Positions 40,318 to 50,036 are shown, counted from the stretch's first letter. The stretch is DNA of 64,000 nucleotides from Acetobacter sicerae (GCF_011516765.1 NZ_JAAABN010000002.1:1-64000); one strand, 5' to 3'. Translations and numbers: made by a program. Notes: a model not told the origin generated them from the letters alone.

Positions 40318-41832
40318 ATGCAAACCTACGATATCACGGTTCATCCCGAGAAAGACCGCCTGCCCCGCGAGCAGCAGCTTGCCTGGCATATCGCCGAGGT
40401 GGCGGCCGATCCGGTGGAAATCGAAGCGCCCGTGACCGAGATGATCATCAACCGTGTGATCGATAACGCCTCGGTCGCCATTGCGTCGGTCAACCGTCAC
40501 TCCGTCATGAACGCCCGTGCAGAGGCTCTGGCGCATCAGCGTCCGGGTGGCGCGACCATTTTCGGCTGTGGGCCAGACGTTCGTGTTCACGCCGAATGGG
40601 CGGCATGGGCCAACGGCACCGCCGTGCGCGAACTGGACTTTCACGACACGTTTCTGGCCGCTGAATATTCGCATCCCGGCGACAACATCCCCGGTATCCT
40701 CGCTGTGGCGCAGCAGTGCCAGCGTTCCGGCAGGGATCTGATCCGCGGCATCGCCACGGGCTACGAGATCCAGATCGACCTCGTGCGCGGCATCTGCCTG
40801 CACAAACACAAGATCGACCATGTGGCGCATCTCGGCCCGTCAGTAGCGGCAGGCATCGGCACCCTGCTCGGCCTGCCGACCGAGACGATCTATCAGTCCA
40901 TCCAGCACGCGCTGCATGTGACGACCGCCACGCGCCAGAGCCGCAAGGGCGAGATTTCCTCCTGGAAAGCCTATGCGCCGTCCCATGCGGGCAAGATGGC
41001 GGTTGAATCCGTGGATCGCGCCATGCTGGGCGAGACATCGCCAAGCCCGATCTATGAAGGCGAGGATGGCGTGATCGCGTGGATGCTGGACGGCAAGGAC
41101 GCGCATTACGTCGTGCGTCTTCCCGAGCACGGTGAAGCCAAGCGGGCGATCCTCGACAGCTACACGAAAGAGCACTCCGCCGAGTATCAGAGTCAGGCGC
41201 TGATCGACCTCGCCGTCAGGCTGGGCAAGCAGGTGAAAAACTGGGACGACGTGAAGGATGTTCTGATCGAGACCAGCCATCACACGCATTACGTGATCGG
41301 CACCGGCTCGAACGACCCGCAGAAGTTCGATCCGAAAGCCTCGCGCGAAACACTTGATCACTCGATCATGTATATCGTTGCAGTCGCGCTTCAGGATGGC
41401 TCGTGGCACCACGTCCGCTCCTACTCGCCGGAACGCGCCAACCGTGCCGATACTGTGAGGCTGTGGCAGAAGATTCACACGATCGAGCGTCCGGAATGGA
41501 CGGAGCGCTACCACTCCATCGATCCGAATGTGAAGGCCTTCGGTGGACGTATCACCATCACGCTGAATGATGGTTCCGTCATCTCCGACGAACTGGCGGT
41601 CGCCAATGCCCATCCGCTCGGGGCCACACCGTGGACGCGCCCGGACTACATCCAAAAGTTCCGCACACTGACGGACGGCATCATCACGCCGCAGGAAGCG
41701 GACCGGTTCCTTGAAGTGGCCCAACGCCTGCCGGAATTGTCCGCGAAAGAGCTTTGCGAACTGGAAATCACGCTTCCGACTGGCGAGCTCAGGAAGAATC
41801 CGAAAGTCGGCATCTTCGGTTTTGGCCAATAA
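40318..41832 (+). CDS. prpD: 2-methylcitrate dehydratase PrpD
   Basis: The 504-residue MmgE/PrpD-family enzyme dehydrates 2-methylcitrate to 2-methyl-cis-aconitate. Conserved regions are [28 protein letters not shown] (about 104-131), [58 protein letters not shown] and [25 protein letters not shown] 40318 with GAGG seven bases upstream fits the family start; ATG 40306 is four codons earlier. First gene of the prp operon. Confidence 0.95.
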   Translation: MQTYDITVHPEKDRLPREQQLAWHIAEVAADPVEIEAPVTEMIINRVIDNASVAIASVNRHSVMNARAEALAHQRPGGATIFGCGPDVRVHAEWAAWANGTAVRELDFHDTFLAAEYSHPGDNIPGILAVAQQCQRSGRDLIRGIATGYEIQIDLVRGICLHKHKIDHVAHLGPSVAAGIGTLLGLPTETIYQSIQHALHVTTATRQSRKGEISSWKAYAPSHAGKMAVESVDRAMLGETSPSPIYEGEDGVIAWMLDGKDAHYVVRLPEHGEAKRAILDSYTKEHSAEYQSQALIDLAVRLGKQVKNWDDVKDVLIETSHHTHYVIGTGSNDPQKFDPKASRETLDHSIMYIVAVALQDGSWHHVRSYSPERANRADTVRLWQKIHTIERPEWTERYHSIDPNVKAFGGRITITLNDGSVISDELAVANAHPLGATPWTRPDYIQKFRTLTDGIITPQEADRFLEVAQRLPELSAKELCELEITLPTGELRKNPKVGIFGFGQ

Positions 41833-41915
41833 CGCAGAGCAACACGGGAGAATGGCTTCAGTCTCATGAAGCCGTTCGCAGCAGACGACAGAACAAGAAA
41901 GAGGAGACGCAGACC

Positions 41916-43085
41916 ATGACGCAAACCTCTCACGAAAAACGTCCGAAGAAGTCGGTTGCCCTGTCAGGCGTTACTGCGGGGACAACCGCCCTGTGCACGG
42001 TCGGCCAGAGCGGCAACGACCTGCATTACCGTGGCTATGACATCAGGGATCTGGCCGAGCACTGTGAATATGAGGAGGTCGCTCATCTGCTCATTCATGG
42101 TCATCTTCCTGATCCGTCGGAACTGGCCGAATACAAGGAAAATCTGCGGTCCATGCGTGGCCTGCCCGAGCAGGTGAAGCGTGTTCTGGAACAGGTTCCG
42201 GCTGCCTCGCATCCGATGGATGTCATGCGGACGGGCCTCTCCGCGCTGGGATGCGTGCTGCCGGAACGTCGCGACCAGAACCCGGTCGGCGCGCGGGAGA
42301 TTGCGGACCGTTGCGTGGCGTCTCTCGGCTCGATCCTGCTCTACTGGTATCACTACGCCACCAACGGGCGTCGGATTGAGGTCGAGACGGACGATGACAC
42401 GGTCGGTGGCCATTTCCTCCATCTCCTGCACGGCAAGACGCCGTCGGAAGAATGGGTGAAGGCCATGCATGTGTCGCTCATTCTCTACGCAGAACATGAG
42501 TTCAATGCGTCAACTTTCACCTGTCGCGTGATCGCCGGCACGGGCTCGGACATGTATTCGGCGCTGTGTGGCGGGATCGGCGCCCTGCGTGGTCCGAAAC
42601 ATGGCGGCGCGAATGAAGTGGCGCTTGAAATCCAGCAGCGTTACCAGACGCCGGACGAGGCGGAGGCCGATATCCGCAGGCGTGTGGACAACCGCGAGGT
42701 TGTCATCGGCTTCGGGCATCCGGTTTACACAATCGCTGATCCACGCAACGAGATCATCAAGAACACGGCTTATGCGCTGTCACGCAGGAACGGCTCGATG
42801 CGTCTCTACAATGTGGCGGAACGCATTGAAGCGGTCATGGCGGACACCAAGAAGATGTTCCCCAACCTCGATTGGTTCAGCGCCGTTTCCTACAACATGA
42901 TGCGCATCCCGACGGCGATGTTCACCCCCATCTTCGTCATCGCCCGTTCCGCGGGATGGAGCGCGCATGTGATCGAGCAGCGTGAAAACGGCAAGATCAT
43001 CCGTCCTTCCGCAGAATATGTCGGACCGGAAGACCGGGCTTTCATTCATATCCATAACCGCAGTGCGCAGGAGAAAGCAGCATGA
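41916..43085 (+). CDS. prpC: 2-methylcitrate synthase PrpC
   Basis: The 389-residue citrate-synthase-fold enzyme condenses propionyl-CoA and oxaloacetate. It starts with the PrpC style [19 protein letters not shown] and [14 protein letters not shown]. The active-site parts are [41 protein letters not shown] (first His region) and [14 protein letters not shown] (second His), with a catalytic Asp near the end ([11 protein letters not shown]). The length of 389 is typical of PrpC and shorter than GltA. ATG 41916 follows GAGGAGACGCAGACC. Its stop overlaps the prpB start (ATGA). Confidence 0.95.
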   Translation: MTQTSHEKRPKKSVALSGVTAGTTALCTVGQSGNDLHYRGYDIRDLAEHCEYEEVAHLLIHGHLPDPSELAEYKENLRSMRGLPEQVKRVLEQVPAASHPMDVMRTGLSALGCVLPERRDQNPVGAREIADRCVASLGSILLYWYHYATNGRRIEVETDDDTVGGHFLHLLHGKTPSEEWVKAMHVSLILYAEHEFNASTFTCRVIAGTGSDMYSALCGGIGALRGPKHGGANEVALEIQQRYQTPDEAEADIRRRVDNREVVIGFGHPVYTIADPRNEIIKNTAYALSRRNGSMRLYNVAERIEAVMADTKKMFPNLDWFSAVSYNMMRIPTAMFTPIFVIARSAGWSAHVIEQRENGKIIRPSAEYVGPEDRAFIHIHNRSAQEKAA

Positions 43086-43996
43086 CCTATCTGGTTGGCG
43101 CGGAAGCCCCCTCGGAATCAGCAGGCAACCGGTTCCGCAAACTCCTTGACGCTCCGGGAATTTTACAATTACCGGGCGCTCATAACGGTCAGGCCGCGCT
43201 GCAGGCGAAGGATGCGGGATTTCAGGCGCTCTATCTCTCTGGCGCGGCCATGACGGCCAGCATGGGGCTGCCGGATCTGGGGATCATCACCATCGATCAG
43301 GTGGAGTTCTTCATCCGTCAGATCGTCCGTTCCTCGGCTCTTCCGCTTCTTGTCGATGGTGACACGGGATATGGCGAAACCCTGAACGTGATGAACATGG
43401 TTCGCGCGTTCGAGGATGCTGGCGCGGGAGCGTTGCATCTGGAAGACCAGCTTCTGCCGAAGAAGTGCGGACATCTGAACGACAAGAAACTCGCCAGTGC
43501 GGATGAGATGGCCATGAAGGTCAGCGCGGCCCGTCGGGCGCGTCGTGATCTGGTCATCGTGGCCCGGACGGACGCCGCCGCCAGCGAAGGCATTGATGGC
43601 GCTGTCGCCCGTGCGAAAAAGTATATCGAAGCTGGCGCGGACGCGATCTTTCCGGAAGCGCTGACCAATGCCGAGATGTTCCGCGAATTTGCGAGGCGGA
43701 TGCCGGGTGTGAAGCTGCTGGCCAACATGACCGAGTTCGGGCGCACGCCGTTCTACACGGCGAAAGAGTTCGAGGAGATGGGCTACAGCATGATCATCTG
43801 GCCGGTCAGTTCGCTGCGTGTGGCCAACAGGGCGCAGGCCGATCTGTATGCCACCATCGCCCGTGACGGCAGTACGGAGGCCATGCTTCCGCGCATGCAG
43901 ACGCGGGAGGAACTGTACAGGACGCTGCGTTATCATGAATACGAGGCGCTGGACCGCAGCATTGTGGAAACCGTTCTGCCGACCATAGCGGCCTGA
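43082..43996 (+). CDS. prpB: 2-methylisocitrate lyase PrpB
   Basis: The 304-residue isocitrate-lyase-superfamily enzyme cleaves 2-methylisocitrate to pyruvate and succinate. It has [16 protein letters not shown], the Mg-binding [12 protein letters not shown], the catalytic-loop [14 protein letters not shown] (KKCGH in place of KRCGH) and [15 protein letters not shown] 43082 overlaps the prpC stop by four bases, showing translational coupling. Confidence 0.95.
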   Translation: MTYLVGAEAPSESAGNRFRKLLDAPGILQLPGAHNGQAALQAKDAGFQALYLSGAAMTASMGLPDLGIITIDQVEFFIRQIVRSSALPLLVDGDTGYGETLNVMNMVRAFEDAGAGALHLEDQLLPKKCGHLNDKKLASADEMAMKVSAARRARRDLVIVARTDAAASEGIDGAVARAKKYIEAGADAIFPEALTNAEMFREFARRMPGVKLLANMTEFGRTPFYTAKEFEEMGYSMIIWPVSSLRVANRAQADLYATIARDGSTEAMLPRMQTREELYRTLRYHEYEALDRSIVETVLPTIAA

Positions 43997-44072
43997 ACAC
44001 ATCACTCTCACATCCAAGGTCACACCATCCGGGCGATTTTACATCGCCCGTTTCCATTCAGGAGAAGAACAG

Positions 44073-46028
44073 GTGTCCACACCCCAGACCGATCTCGCCA
44101 TTTGGGATATTGAAAGCGTTGATCCGGACAAGGCGTCGCAGATCAGGGCGATGCGTGAGCAGGTGCAGGCTGATCCTGAAACCTTCTGGCTGGAACAGGC
44201 AAGACGTCTTGACTGGGAGCGTTTTCCCTCTGTTGGAAACCGTTCGACTTTTGAGGACGAGGTATCCATCCGCTGGTATGAGGATGGCAGGCTCAATGTC
44301 TCGGTCAACTGTCTGGACCGCCATCTGAAAGAGCGTGGAGACCAGACTGCGCTGATCTGGCAGGGAAACGATCCGGGTGTGTCGCGTCAGCTCACCTTCC
44401 GCGAACTGCATGCCGAAGTCTGTCGGGTGGCCAACGCCCTGAAAAGTCTGAGGGTGAGGCGCGGTGATCGCGTGGCGATTCATCTGCCCATGACCGTCGA
44501 GGTGGTCGCGTGCATGCTGGCCTGCGCCCGTATTGGCGCGGTGCATGTGGTGCTGTTCGGCGGGTTTTCACCGGAGGGTATTGGTGAACGTCTGATCGAC
44601 AGTGGGGCCGTGGCCGTCATTACCTGTGATGCGGCCAGACGCGGGGCGAAAACCATTCCGCACAAGGCGGTGATCGACGCTGCGCTGAAACATACTGGCT
44701 CCATCGGCAGTGTTAAGAACGTCATCGTCGTGAATGTCAGCGATACCAGCACCCCCATGACGCCGGGACGTGATCATGATTATGCAGAACTGGTGTCCGG
44801 GCAGTCAGACATCTGCGAACCCGAGATCATGAATGCGGAAGATGTGCTCTTCCTGCTTTACACATCCGGCAGCACGGGAAAACCCAAGGCGATTGTGCAT
44901 ACAACGGGCGGTTATCTCGTCTGGGCGGCTTATACCGTGGATGTCACCTTCCCGGCGGAACGGGGCACAACGCACTGGTGCACGGCCGATGTTGCGTGGA
45001 TTACGGGTCATACTTTCGTGGTGTACGGACCGCTGGCGAACGGCACAACGACCCTGCTGTTCGAGGGGCTGATGGGATGGCCGCAGGCCGGGCGCTGGTG
45101 GGAGATTATCGACCGCTTCAATGTGTCGAGTTTCTTCACGGCTCCCACCGCCATTCGTGCGCTGATGCGGGATGGCGATGACCTGCCTCGCCAGTATTCT
45201 CTTGCGTCTCTCCGTCGGCTGGGGTCTGCGGGTGAGCCGATCAGTCCGGATGCGTGGGTGTGGTATTATGAAGTGATCGGACAGAAGAAATGTCCGGTCA
45301 TCGACATGTGGTGGCAGACGGAAACGGCCGGGCCGATGCTGAGCGCCATCGCCGGGGCGCAGAAGCTGAAACCCGGCTGGGCGACGACGGGTCTGCCCGG
45401 AATTGTTCCTTCTCTCACCAATGAGAAAGGTGAAATCATCGAGAACAGGGAAGCGGAAGGCTGCCTGTGCTTCGATGAGTCCTGGCCCGGTCAGACCCGG
45501 TCCATCTGGGGAGACCACAAGCGGTTTCGGGAAACCTATTTCACCTTCAGCAAAGGTCGGTATTTTTCCGGGGATGGCGCGCGCCGGGATGCTGATGGCA
45601 ATCTCATGATCACGGGCCGCATGGATGATGTGATCAATGTGTCAGGACACCGTATTGGCACGGCCGAGATCGAGGATGCTGTCGCGACGGATCACTCCGT
45701 GGCGGAGGCGGCGGCTGTCGGTGTCAGTCACGATCTGAAAGGTCAGGGTATTGTCGTGTTTGTGGTAGCGCGCAACACCAAGACGCTGCCGTCCGAAGCG
45801 CACCTGAGCAAGGTCATCAGCGAGCGTGTGGGCCGCTATGCCGCACCGGAAAAGATTTACCTGGTCACTGAACTTCCCAAGACACGTTCTGGCAAGATTG
45901 TGCGTCGTCTGCTGCGCAAGATTGCTTCCAACGAAACGGACAGCCTTGGTGATCTGTCGTCTCTGGCGGATACGTCCGTTGTGCCTGCCCTGATTACGCT
46001 TGTGCAGAAACAGCTTCAGACTGCGTAA
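44073..46028 (+). CDS. acs: Acetyl/propionyl-CoA synthetase (Acs-type AMP-forming ligase)
   Basis: The 651-residue AMP-forming ligase has the A3 loop LYTSGSTGKPKAIVHT (about 267-282), A5 motif WWQTETAGPM, A8 hinge RMDDVINVSGHRIGTAEIE and the C-terminal Lys in PKTRSGKIVRRLLRK, the usual lysine-acetylation site. The acyl pocket carries the Trp of DMWWQTET, which limits chain length in acetyl-CoA synthetases. It therefore looks like Acs more than PrpE, although its place at the end of the prp operon argues it supplies propionyl-CoA as well. GTG 44073 follows AGGAGAAGAACAG. Confidence 0.88.
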   Translation: MSTPQTDLAIWDIESVDPDKASQIRAMREQVQADPETFWLEQARRLDWERFPSVGNRSTFEDEVSIRWYEDGRLNVSVNCLDRHLKERGDQTALIWQGNDPGVSRQLTFRELHAEVCRVANALKSLRVRRGDRVAIHLPMTVEVVACMLACARIGAVHVVLFGGFSPEGIGERLIDSGAVAVITCDAARRGAKTIPHKAVIDAALKHTGSIGSVKNVIVVNVSDTSTPMTPGRDHDYAELVSGQSDICEPEIMNAEDVLFLLYTSGSTGKPKAIVHTTGGYLVWAAYTVDVTFPAERGTTHWCTADVAWITGHTFVVYGPLANGTTTLLFEGLMGWPQAGRWWEIIDRFNVSSFFTAPTAIRALMRDGDDLPRQYSLASLRRLGSAGEPISPDAWVWYYEVIGQKKCPVIDMWWQTETAGPMLSAIAGAQKLKPGWATTGLPGIVPSLTNEKGEIIENREAEGCLCFDESWPGQTRSIWGDHKRFRETYFTFSKGRYFSGDGARRDADGNLMITGRMDDVINVSGHRIGTAEIEDAVATDHSVAEAAAVGVSHDLKGQGIVVFVVARNTKTLPSEAHLSKVISERVGRYAAPEKIYLVTELPKTRSGKIVRRLLRKIASNETDSLGDLSSLADTSVVPALITLVQKQLQTA

Positions 46029-46060
46029 AGGAGGCTGTTTATACAGCTTTCCAGATCGAT

Positions 46061-46092
46061 AAACCTCTCGGACGTGGTCTGAGGGGTTTTTC
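46061..46092 (+). terminator. Intrinsic terminator of the prp-acs operon
   Basis: AAACCTCTC (46061-46069) pairs with GAGGGGTTT (46081-46089) with one T-G wobble, 11-base loop, followed by T residues. It lies 33 bases after the acs stop. Confidence 0.75.
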
Positions 46093-46464
46093 GTCTTTTA
46101 ATCTTGGCCTGTAGTATATGCAGACCTGGCTTTGCGCAGGTCATTCTGGATACTGGTCTGCTGTCACCGTTGGCGCTGTGGCTGCGCACTCTCAGATATG
46201 AACGGAGCGACCTTGCCACTCTTTTCGATTATCGACACATTCCGACGATGCTTTAAACGCCGAGGTGAACTGACAGAAGACTTCATGAAATATGGAATAA
46301 CAAATATCCATATGAAAAAACAAAACAAGACTTAATATATTCAGACAACATTAAAAGAAATGACTCCAAATTTTTTGGAGTTTCCCTTCGTTACACAGGA
46401 TTTCACTTCTCGTTAATTGATTCCGACTGAAAATGAAATTGTATCCACATCGGGAGTTCAATCC
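46093..46464. other. AT-rich intergenic region
   Basis: About 370 bases between the acs terminator and the serine-rich gene. No gene is supported; short frames on both strands lack ribosome-binding sites and family similarity. The part after 46260 is very AT-rich and probably contains the promoter of the serine-rich gene. Confidence 0.4.
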
Positions 46465-46731
46465 ATGTCCTCTTCAATCTCTTCCATCGGCGGCTCATCG
46501 ATCGCAAGCCTTTTCAATACGTCGTCTTCGTCAGATACGAGCTCCAGCTCAAGTTCCTCGACGTCATCGACATCCTCTGCCGATACCACGTCAGAGACCA
46601 TGAACAGCGATGGAACAATGACCATCACGGTTACTGATTCAAGTGGAAATATTGTTTCTCAGACGACTGAGGGAACGCCCCGCAGTTCAACGGCTTCTTC
46701 CAGCGATGACGGCGTCGATACTTTTGCCTGA
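46465..46731 (+). CDS. Small serine-rich protein, function unknown
   Basis: The 88-residue product is dominated by Ser and Thr: about residues 18-45 are nearly all Ser/Thr/Asp (SSSSDTSSSSSSSTSSTSS). A short more regular part, TMTITVTDSSGNIVSQTTEG, then follows, and an acidic end (SSDDGVDTFA). ATG 46465 has CGGGAG nine bases upstream; the frame is open back to a TTG at 46417. No signal peptide is seen. Its own strong terminator follows, so it is probably a real gene. I do not recognise a family. Confidence 0.5.
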   Translation: MSSSISSIGGSSIASLFNTSSSSDTSSSSSSSTSSTSSADTTSETMNSDGTMTITVTDSSGNIVSQTTEGTPRSSTASSSDDGVDTFA

Positions 46732-46774
46732 TCCTGTTTCAGAATACTGATTTCAATTCGAAAACGAACACATG

Positions 46775-46808
46775 AAAAAGTTGCCCGAGCAAGTCGGGCA
46801 ACTTTTTT
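46775..46808. terminator. Strong intrinsic terminator between convergent small genes
   Basis: AAAAGTTGCCCGA and TCGGGCAACTTTT form a perfect 13-bp stem with loop GCAAG, with a T6 run on the plus strand and an A5 run on the other side. It separates the serine-rich gene from the convergent double-glycine peptide gene. Confidence 0.88.
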
Positions 46809-46867
46809 CTGACCAGTAGTATTCTCTGAAAACGGATATGTTTTCAGAACTGACCAGAAAGCCGATC

Positions 46868-47134
46868 TCAGGCGCTATGGATGATGTTGTTCAGAACATC
46901 ATTGAAGGAGCCGCCGATCCAGCCGCCATTGGCCACCGGGAATGAAGACGTGCCGCAACCGCAGTTGTTGGAGGGAGCCGGAGCAGGTGCCGGGCCACAA
47001 CCGCCGCCATTGCCACCCCAGCTGCTGCCGCCCCATTTATCGAGGCCGGCCAGAGCGCCCAGGACGAGACCACCCAGCAGAAGACAGCAACCACCCGAAA
47101 CTTCTTCCGTTTCAGCTACATTGAGTTCACGCAT
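46868..47134 (-). CDS. Double-glycine-leader peptide, candidate bacteriocin/RiPP precursor
   Basis: The 88-residue peptide begins MRELNVAETEEVSGG, an archetypal double-glycine leader of class II bacteriocins and microcins that is cut by C39-peptidase ABC exporters. The predicted core of 73 residues starts CCLLLGGLVLGALAGL, continues with Trp/Gly-rich WGGSSWGGNGGGCG, a PAPAPAP stretch and CGCG, and ends GGSFNDVLNNIIHSA. It has five Cys in all and strong Gly bias. ATG 47134 follows GGGAGAG. No C39 peptidase exporter or immunity gene is adjacent; the neighbouring ABC genes are an importer. Secretion would need a transporter elsewhere. Function is inferred only from the leader. Confidence 0.7.
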   Translation of the reverse strand: MRELNVAETEEVSGGCCLLLGGLVLGALAGLDKWGGSSWGGNGGGCGPAPAPAPSNNCGCGTSSFPVANGGWIGGSFNDVLNNIIHSA

Positions 47135-47283
47135 TTTTCTCTCCCAATTAAAACATCTTCGAGCGCTCGGGAGGAACAAAAGCATCAGAAAGTAACAAAC
47201 GTCAATAAAACATTAATATGCATTTGATGTGCCTGTTTTACAGGAATAAATCTTTTTCAAACCGGAAATACTCGGTGCGGATT

Positions 47284-48048
47284 TCAAATCAGATCCCACG
47301 GAATGACAGCATTGCATACCCGCTGCACCGTCACGCCATAGACCGTGGAAACCATATTGTCCGTCAATACGTCTGCGGGCGCTCCCATTGAAACGAGCTT
47401 TCCGTCTTTCAGGAGACCCACCCGGTCACAGAAACGGGACGCGAGAGCGAGATCATGCAGAACCACGACGACAGCAACGCCCTTTCGCGACAGGTCATGG
47501 AATAGATTCATCACGGATAGAGCGTGCGCAGGATCAAGTGCTGCAATCGGTTCATCCGCCAGCAAAACAGGCGCCCGGACAGCCAGCGCCCGTGAAAGCA
47601 GAACGCGCGCACGCTCGCCTCCCGACAGGGCCGTCACAGCCCGATGGGCAAACTCCAGTGTCCGGGTCTGCTGCAATGCTTCTTCTACAGCCAACCTATC
47701 TTCGTCAGACTGCCCTTTTCCAAAAGGAATGCGCCCCAACGACACAAGCTCCCGCACTGCCATCGGAGGGAGCGTTTCGGCCTCCTGCGGCAGGAACGCT
47801 ATTCTGTGAGCTCTCCACAAGGCTGCCTTTTCAGCGAGATTGACCCCTTCCATCTGCACACTCCCCTCATCGGGGGCCTGCAATCCGGCAAGAACACGAA
47901 GCAAAGAGCTCTTGCCGGCACCATTCGGGCCTATCAGGCCGAACACTTCCCCGGTGCGGACAGAAAGCGAAACATCCCGGAGAACGGGCGAGTTCCCGTA
48001 GAGTAATGTCGCATGATCAGCGCGAAGGATTTCAGGACATGTGTTCAT
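47284..48048 (-). CDS. ABC importer ATPase, BtuD/FecE-type
   Basis: The 254-residue ATPase has Walker A GPNGAGKSSLL (about 39-49), the Q-loop FLPQEAETLPP, signature LSGGERARVLLSRAL, Walker B VLLADEPIAALDP and the switch His in VVLHDLALASRFCD. It groups with the cobalamin/siderophore/heme importer ATPases. ATG 48048 overlaps the permease stop (ATGA). In the context of a B12-like leader upstream of btuF, cobalamin is a reasonable substrate; iron chelates or heme are alternatives. Confidence 0.85.
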   Translation of the reverse strand: MNTCPEILRADHATLLYGNSPVLRDVSLSVRTGEVFGLIGPNGAGKSSLLRVLAGLQAPDEGSVQMEGVNLAEKAALWRAHRIAFLPQEAETLPPMAVRELVSLGRIPFGKGQSDEDRLAVEEALQQTRTLEFAHRAVTALSGGERARVLLSRALAVRAPVLLADEPIAALDPAHALSVMNLFHDLSRKGVAVVVVLHDLALASRFCDRVGLLKDGKLVSMGAPADVLTDNMVSTVYGVTVQRVCNAVIPWDLI

Positions 48049-49049
48049 GAACCGTTTTTTCTCAAAACGCTGACCCGCCAGAAGAACAGCGGCGCTCCTG
48101 TCAGGGCTGTCAGCACGCCGACATGCAGTTCCGTGTGTGTAGGAATGAACCGCGCACAAATATCGGCCAGCAGGAGAAGAATGGCTCCGCCCAGAAACGA
48201 TGGGAGCAACAGTCGGCCCGGACGGTGTCCCGTCAGCGGCCTGAGAAGGTGCGGCACGACGAGACCGATAAACCCGATCGCCCCGGCGACAGCGACACCG
48301 GAACCAATAGCCAGCGCCGATCCAAGAACGATACGATTCTGGGCGCCCCACATACCTTTCAGCGTAAAGCCGAGACTCTCAGCCACCTCATCGCCAAGCG
48401 TCAGCGCATCCAGCACACGCCCGCTCATGGCCATCAGCAGGGAACCCAGAAAAATTCCCGGCAGGCAAAGCCAGACCTGAAGCATGGTACGGTCCGCCAG
48501 AGACCCCATCAGCCAGTGCATGATTTCAAAGGAAGCATAGGGGCTCGGCACAAGATTGAGCGTCAGGGCTGTCATGGCGGCGAAAAAGCTTGTCAGCGCG
48601 GTTCCGGCCAGCAGCAGACTGACGACACCTCCCTGCCCTGCCAGTCCGAGCAGCAGCACAACCGCCAGCAGGGCTCCGGCCAGTCCTCCAAGCGGCAACG
48701 CGAAACTGAAAGCGCCAGCCAGACCGGTATAAAATACCAGCACCGCCCCCAAAGCCGCGCCGCTGGACACGCCGAGCAGACCGGGATCGGCAAGGGGATT
48801 ACGCAGATACCCTTGCAGGACTGCTCCGGAAAGTCCCAGCGAGCCGCCAATCATGACGGCGAGCAGCGCACGCGGCAGTCTGAGCTGGCCAAGAATAACG
48901 GCTCCAACCGTGTCTCGTCCTACCAGAAAATCTTCAAGAGCCGGAAGAAAAGGCAATGCCGTCTCACCACGCACAAGCGCCAGTCCAAACAGCAGGATCA
49001 GAACTGAAGTCAGGGTAATCAGCAGGATACGATCAGGGTGGCGTGTCAT
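48045..49049 (-). CDS. ABC importer permease, BtuC/FecCD-type
   Basis: The 334-residue integral membrane protein of about ten helices has the FecCD signatures RLPRALLAVMIGGSLGLSGAVLQGYLRNPLADPGLLGVSSGAALGA and GAIGFIGLVVPHLLRPLTG-H-R, and the C-terminal TELHVGVLTALTGAPLFFWRV. It is translationally coupled on both sides (ATGA overlaps with the binding protein and the ATPase). It forms the membrane channel of the importer. Confidence 0.9.
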   Translation of the reverse strand: MTRHPDRILLITLTSVLILLFGLALVRGETALPFLPALEDFLVGRDTVGAVILGQLRLPRALLAVMIGGSLGLSGAVLQGYLRNPLADPGLLGVSSGAALGAVLVFYTGLAGAFSFALPLGGLAGALLAVVLLLGLAGQGGVVSLLLAGTALTSFFAAMTALTLNLVPSPYASFEIMHWLMGSLADRTMLQVWLCLPGIFLGSLLMAMSGRVLDALTLGDEVAESLGFTLKGMWGAQNRIVLGSALAIGSGVAVAGAIGFIGLVVPHLLRPLTGHRPGRLLLPSFLGGAILLLLADICARFIPTHTELHVGVLTALTGAPLFFWRVSVLRKNGS

Positions 49050-49951
49050 TTCCCATCCCCCTGCATCATTTTGCGTGCTTTTGACAGCTCCTCGAGCGCA
49101 TCAAGGGTTTGCGGCAAACCGCACAACCAGAGAGACGCAGGAATATTGACGCGGTGTGTGCCACGGAAAGCGCTCGCCAGCGCCTGATTATCCAGCAATG
49201 CCTGTGCCTGCGAGGTGCCCTGCCCCGAGCGGTCAAGGATCAGCAGATCCGGTTGGGCTGCGATCAGTTTTTCCAGCGACATCGCATGCGTCCGTTTCCT
49301 GCCTGTGCCTGTGCCTGTCGAGAAATTCCTGAATCCTGCATGATGCAGCACATCGTCCGGCAATGAATTGGTTCCGGTGACAAAGCCGTTGGCTGCGTAA
49401 ATCACCGCCTCCGGGGCATCCGGAGATAACGGCAATGAAAGACGCGCCAGTCTCTCGTCAAAAGCCTTCACCAGAACCTCGCCACGTTCCGGAACGCCCA
49501 GTAGTCTGGCCATTCTGCGTATGGCGGCAGGAATATCCGCGAGCGAATGGGCGGGTCCGAACATTTCGAGGCGCGTGCCAACAGATTTTGCCGCCAGCAG
49601 GGTTACAGGCATGGTCGATGTGCCTGTGACAACGAGATCCGGTTTCAGGGACAGGATGGTTTCTGCGTTTGTGCGAAATGCCGGATAATGACGCGCCATG
49701 TCGCACATGGGAGCATTGGCGCAGTCGGAGGCCAGTTGGGACAGTCCGACAATGGTCGAAGGGTCAGCCAGCAGCAGGACGAGCTGGTCCGTACAGAGAT
49801 TGAGAGAGATCACCCGCCCTGGTTTTGCGCCGGACTCTTCACCTGCACTGGCGAGCGGGCAGTGAAGAAGGCCAGTCAGCCAGACTACTGCGACACTTCC
49901 CATCACCACACGAAGACAGTGCGTAAATAATCGGTCTCCGGGAAGTGGCAT
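49046..49951 (-). CDS. Periplasmic binding protein, BtuF/FhuD-type
   Basis: The 301-residue class III binding protein has a signal peptide (hydrophobic SVAVVWLTGLLHCPLASA). It then has the BtuF-like RVISLNLCTDQLVLLLADPSTIVGLSQLA, KPDLVVTGTS and a long connecting helix, and ends GTHRVNIPASLWLCGLPQTLDALEEL. The conserved Glu residues that dock to the permease are likely among ERGEVLVKAFDERL and ALEELSKAR. The start could be ATG 49951, which overlaps the leader's box, or a GTG/ATG pair near 49901-49904. Confidence 0.82.
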   Translation of the reverse strand: MPLPGDRLFTHCLRVVMGSVAVVWLTGLLHCPLASAGEESGAKPGRVISLNLCTDQLVLLLADPSTIVGLSQLASDCANAPMCDMARHYPAFRTNAETILSLKPDLVVTGTSTMPVTLLAAKSVGTRLEMFGPAHSLADIPAAIRRMARLLGVPERGEVLVKAFDERLARLSLPLSPDAPEAVIYAANGFVTGTNSLPDDVLHHAGFRNFSTGTGTGRKRTHAMSLEKLIAAQPDLLILDRSGQGTSQAQALLDNQALASAFRGTHRVNIPASLWLCGLPQTLDALEELSKARKMMQGDGK

Positions 49952-50036
49952 CAGGTCTGTCGCTCGCAGAAAAATCTTCAGGCCGCCAAAGGCGTCCCTC
50001 TCGTAGCGTATTCAGACTGGTGACGCACCCACCCGC
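49947..50036 (-). promoter_or_regulatory. Degenerate cobalamin-riboswitch-like segment (3' half)
   Basis: On the minus strand this leader reads CGTCACCAGTCTGAATACGC, GAGAGGGACGCC, GGCCTGAAG and GCGAGCGACAGACCTGATGCC. These follow the order and spacing of the 3' half of the clear riboswitch at 36.1 kb (CGTCACTGG, CCGGGAAG, GCGAGCCAGGAGACCTGCC). The 5' half with CCGCAACTGT is not visible, since the upstream gene ends at 50056. It may be a decayed or divergent B12 riboswitch, or a chance resemblance. Confidence 0.33.

Noticed and set aside
40840-41829. 329-codon open frame on the minus strand
   Set aside because: Shadow of prpD in the opposite strand.
43169-44023. 284-codon open frame on the minus strand
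   Set aside because: Antisense to prpB, which is complete with active-site motifs.
48123-49007. 294-codon open frame on the plus strand
   Set aside because: Gln/Arg-rich shadow of the FecCD permease; hydrophobic helices are on the other strand.
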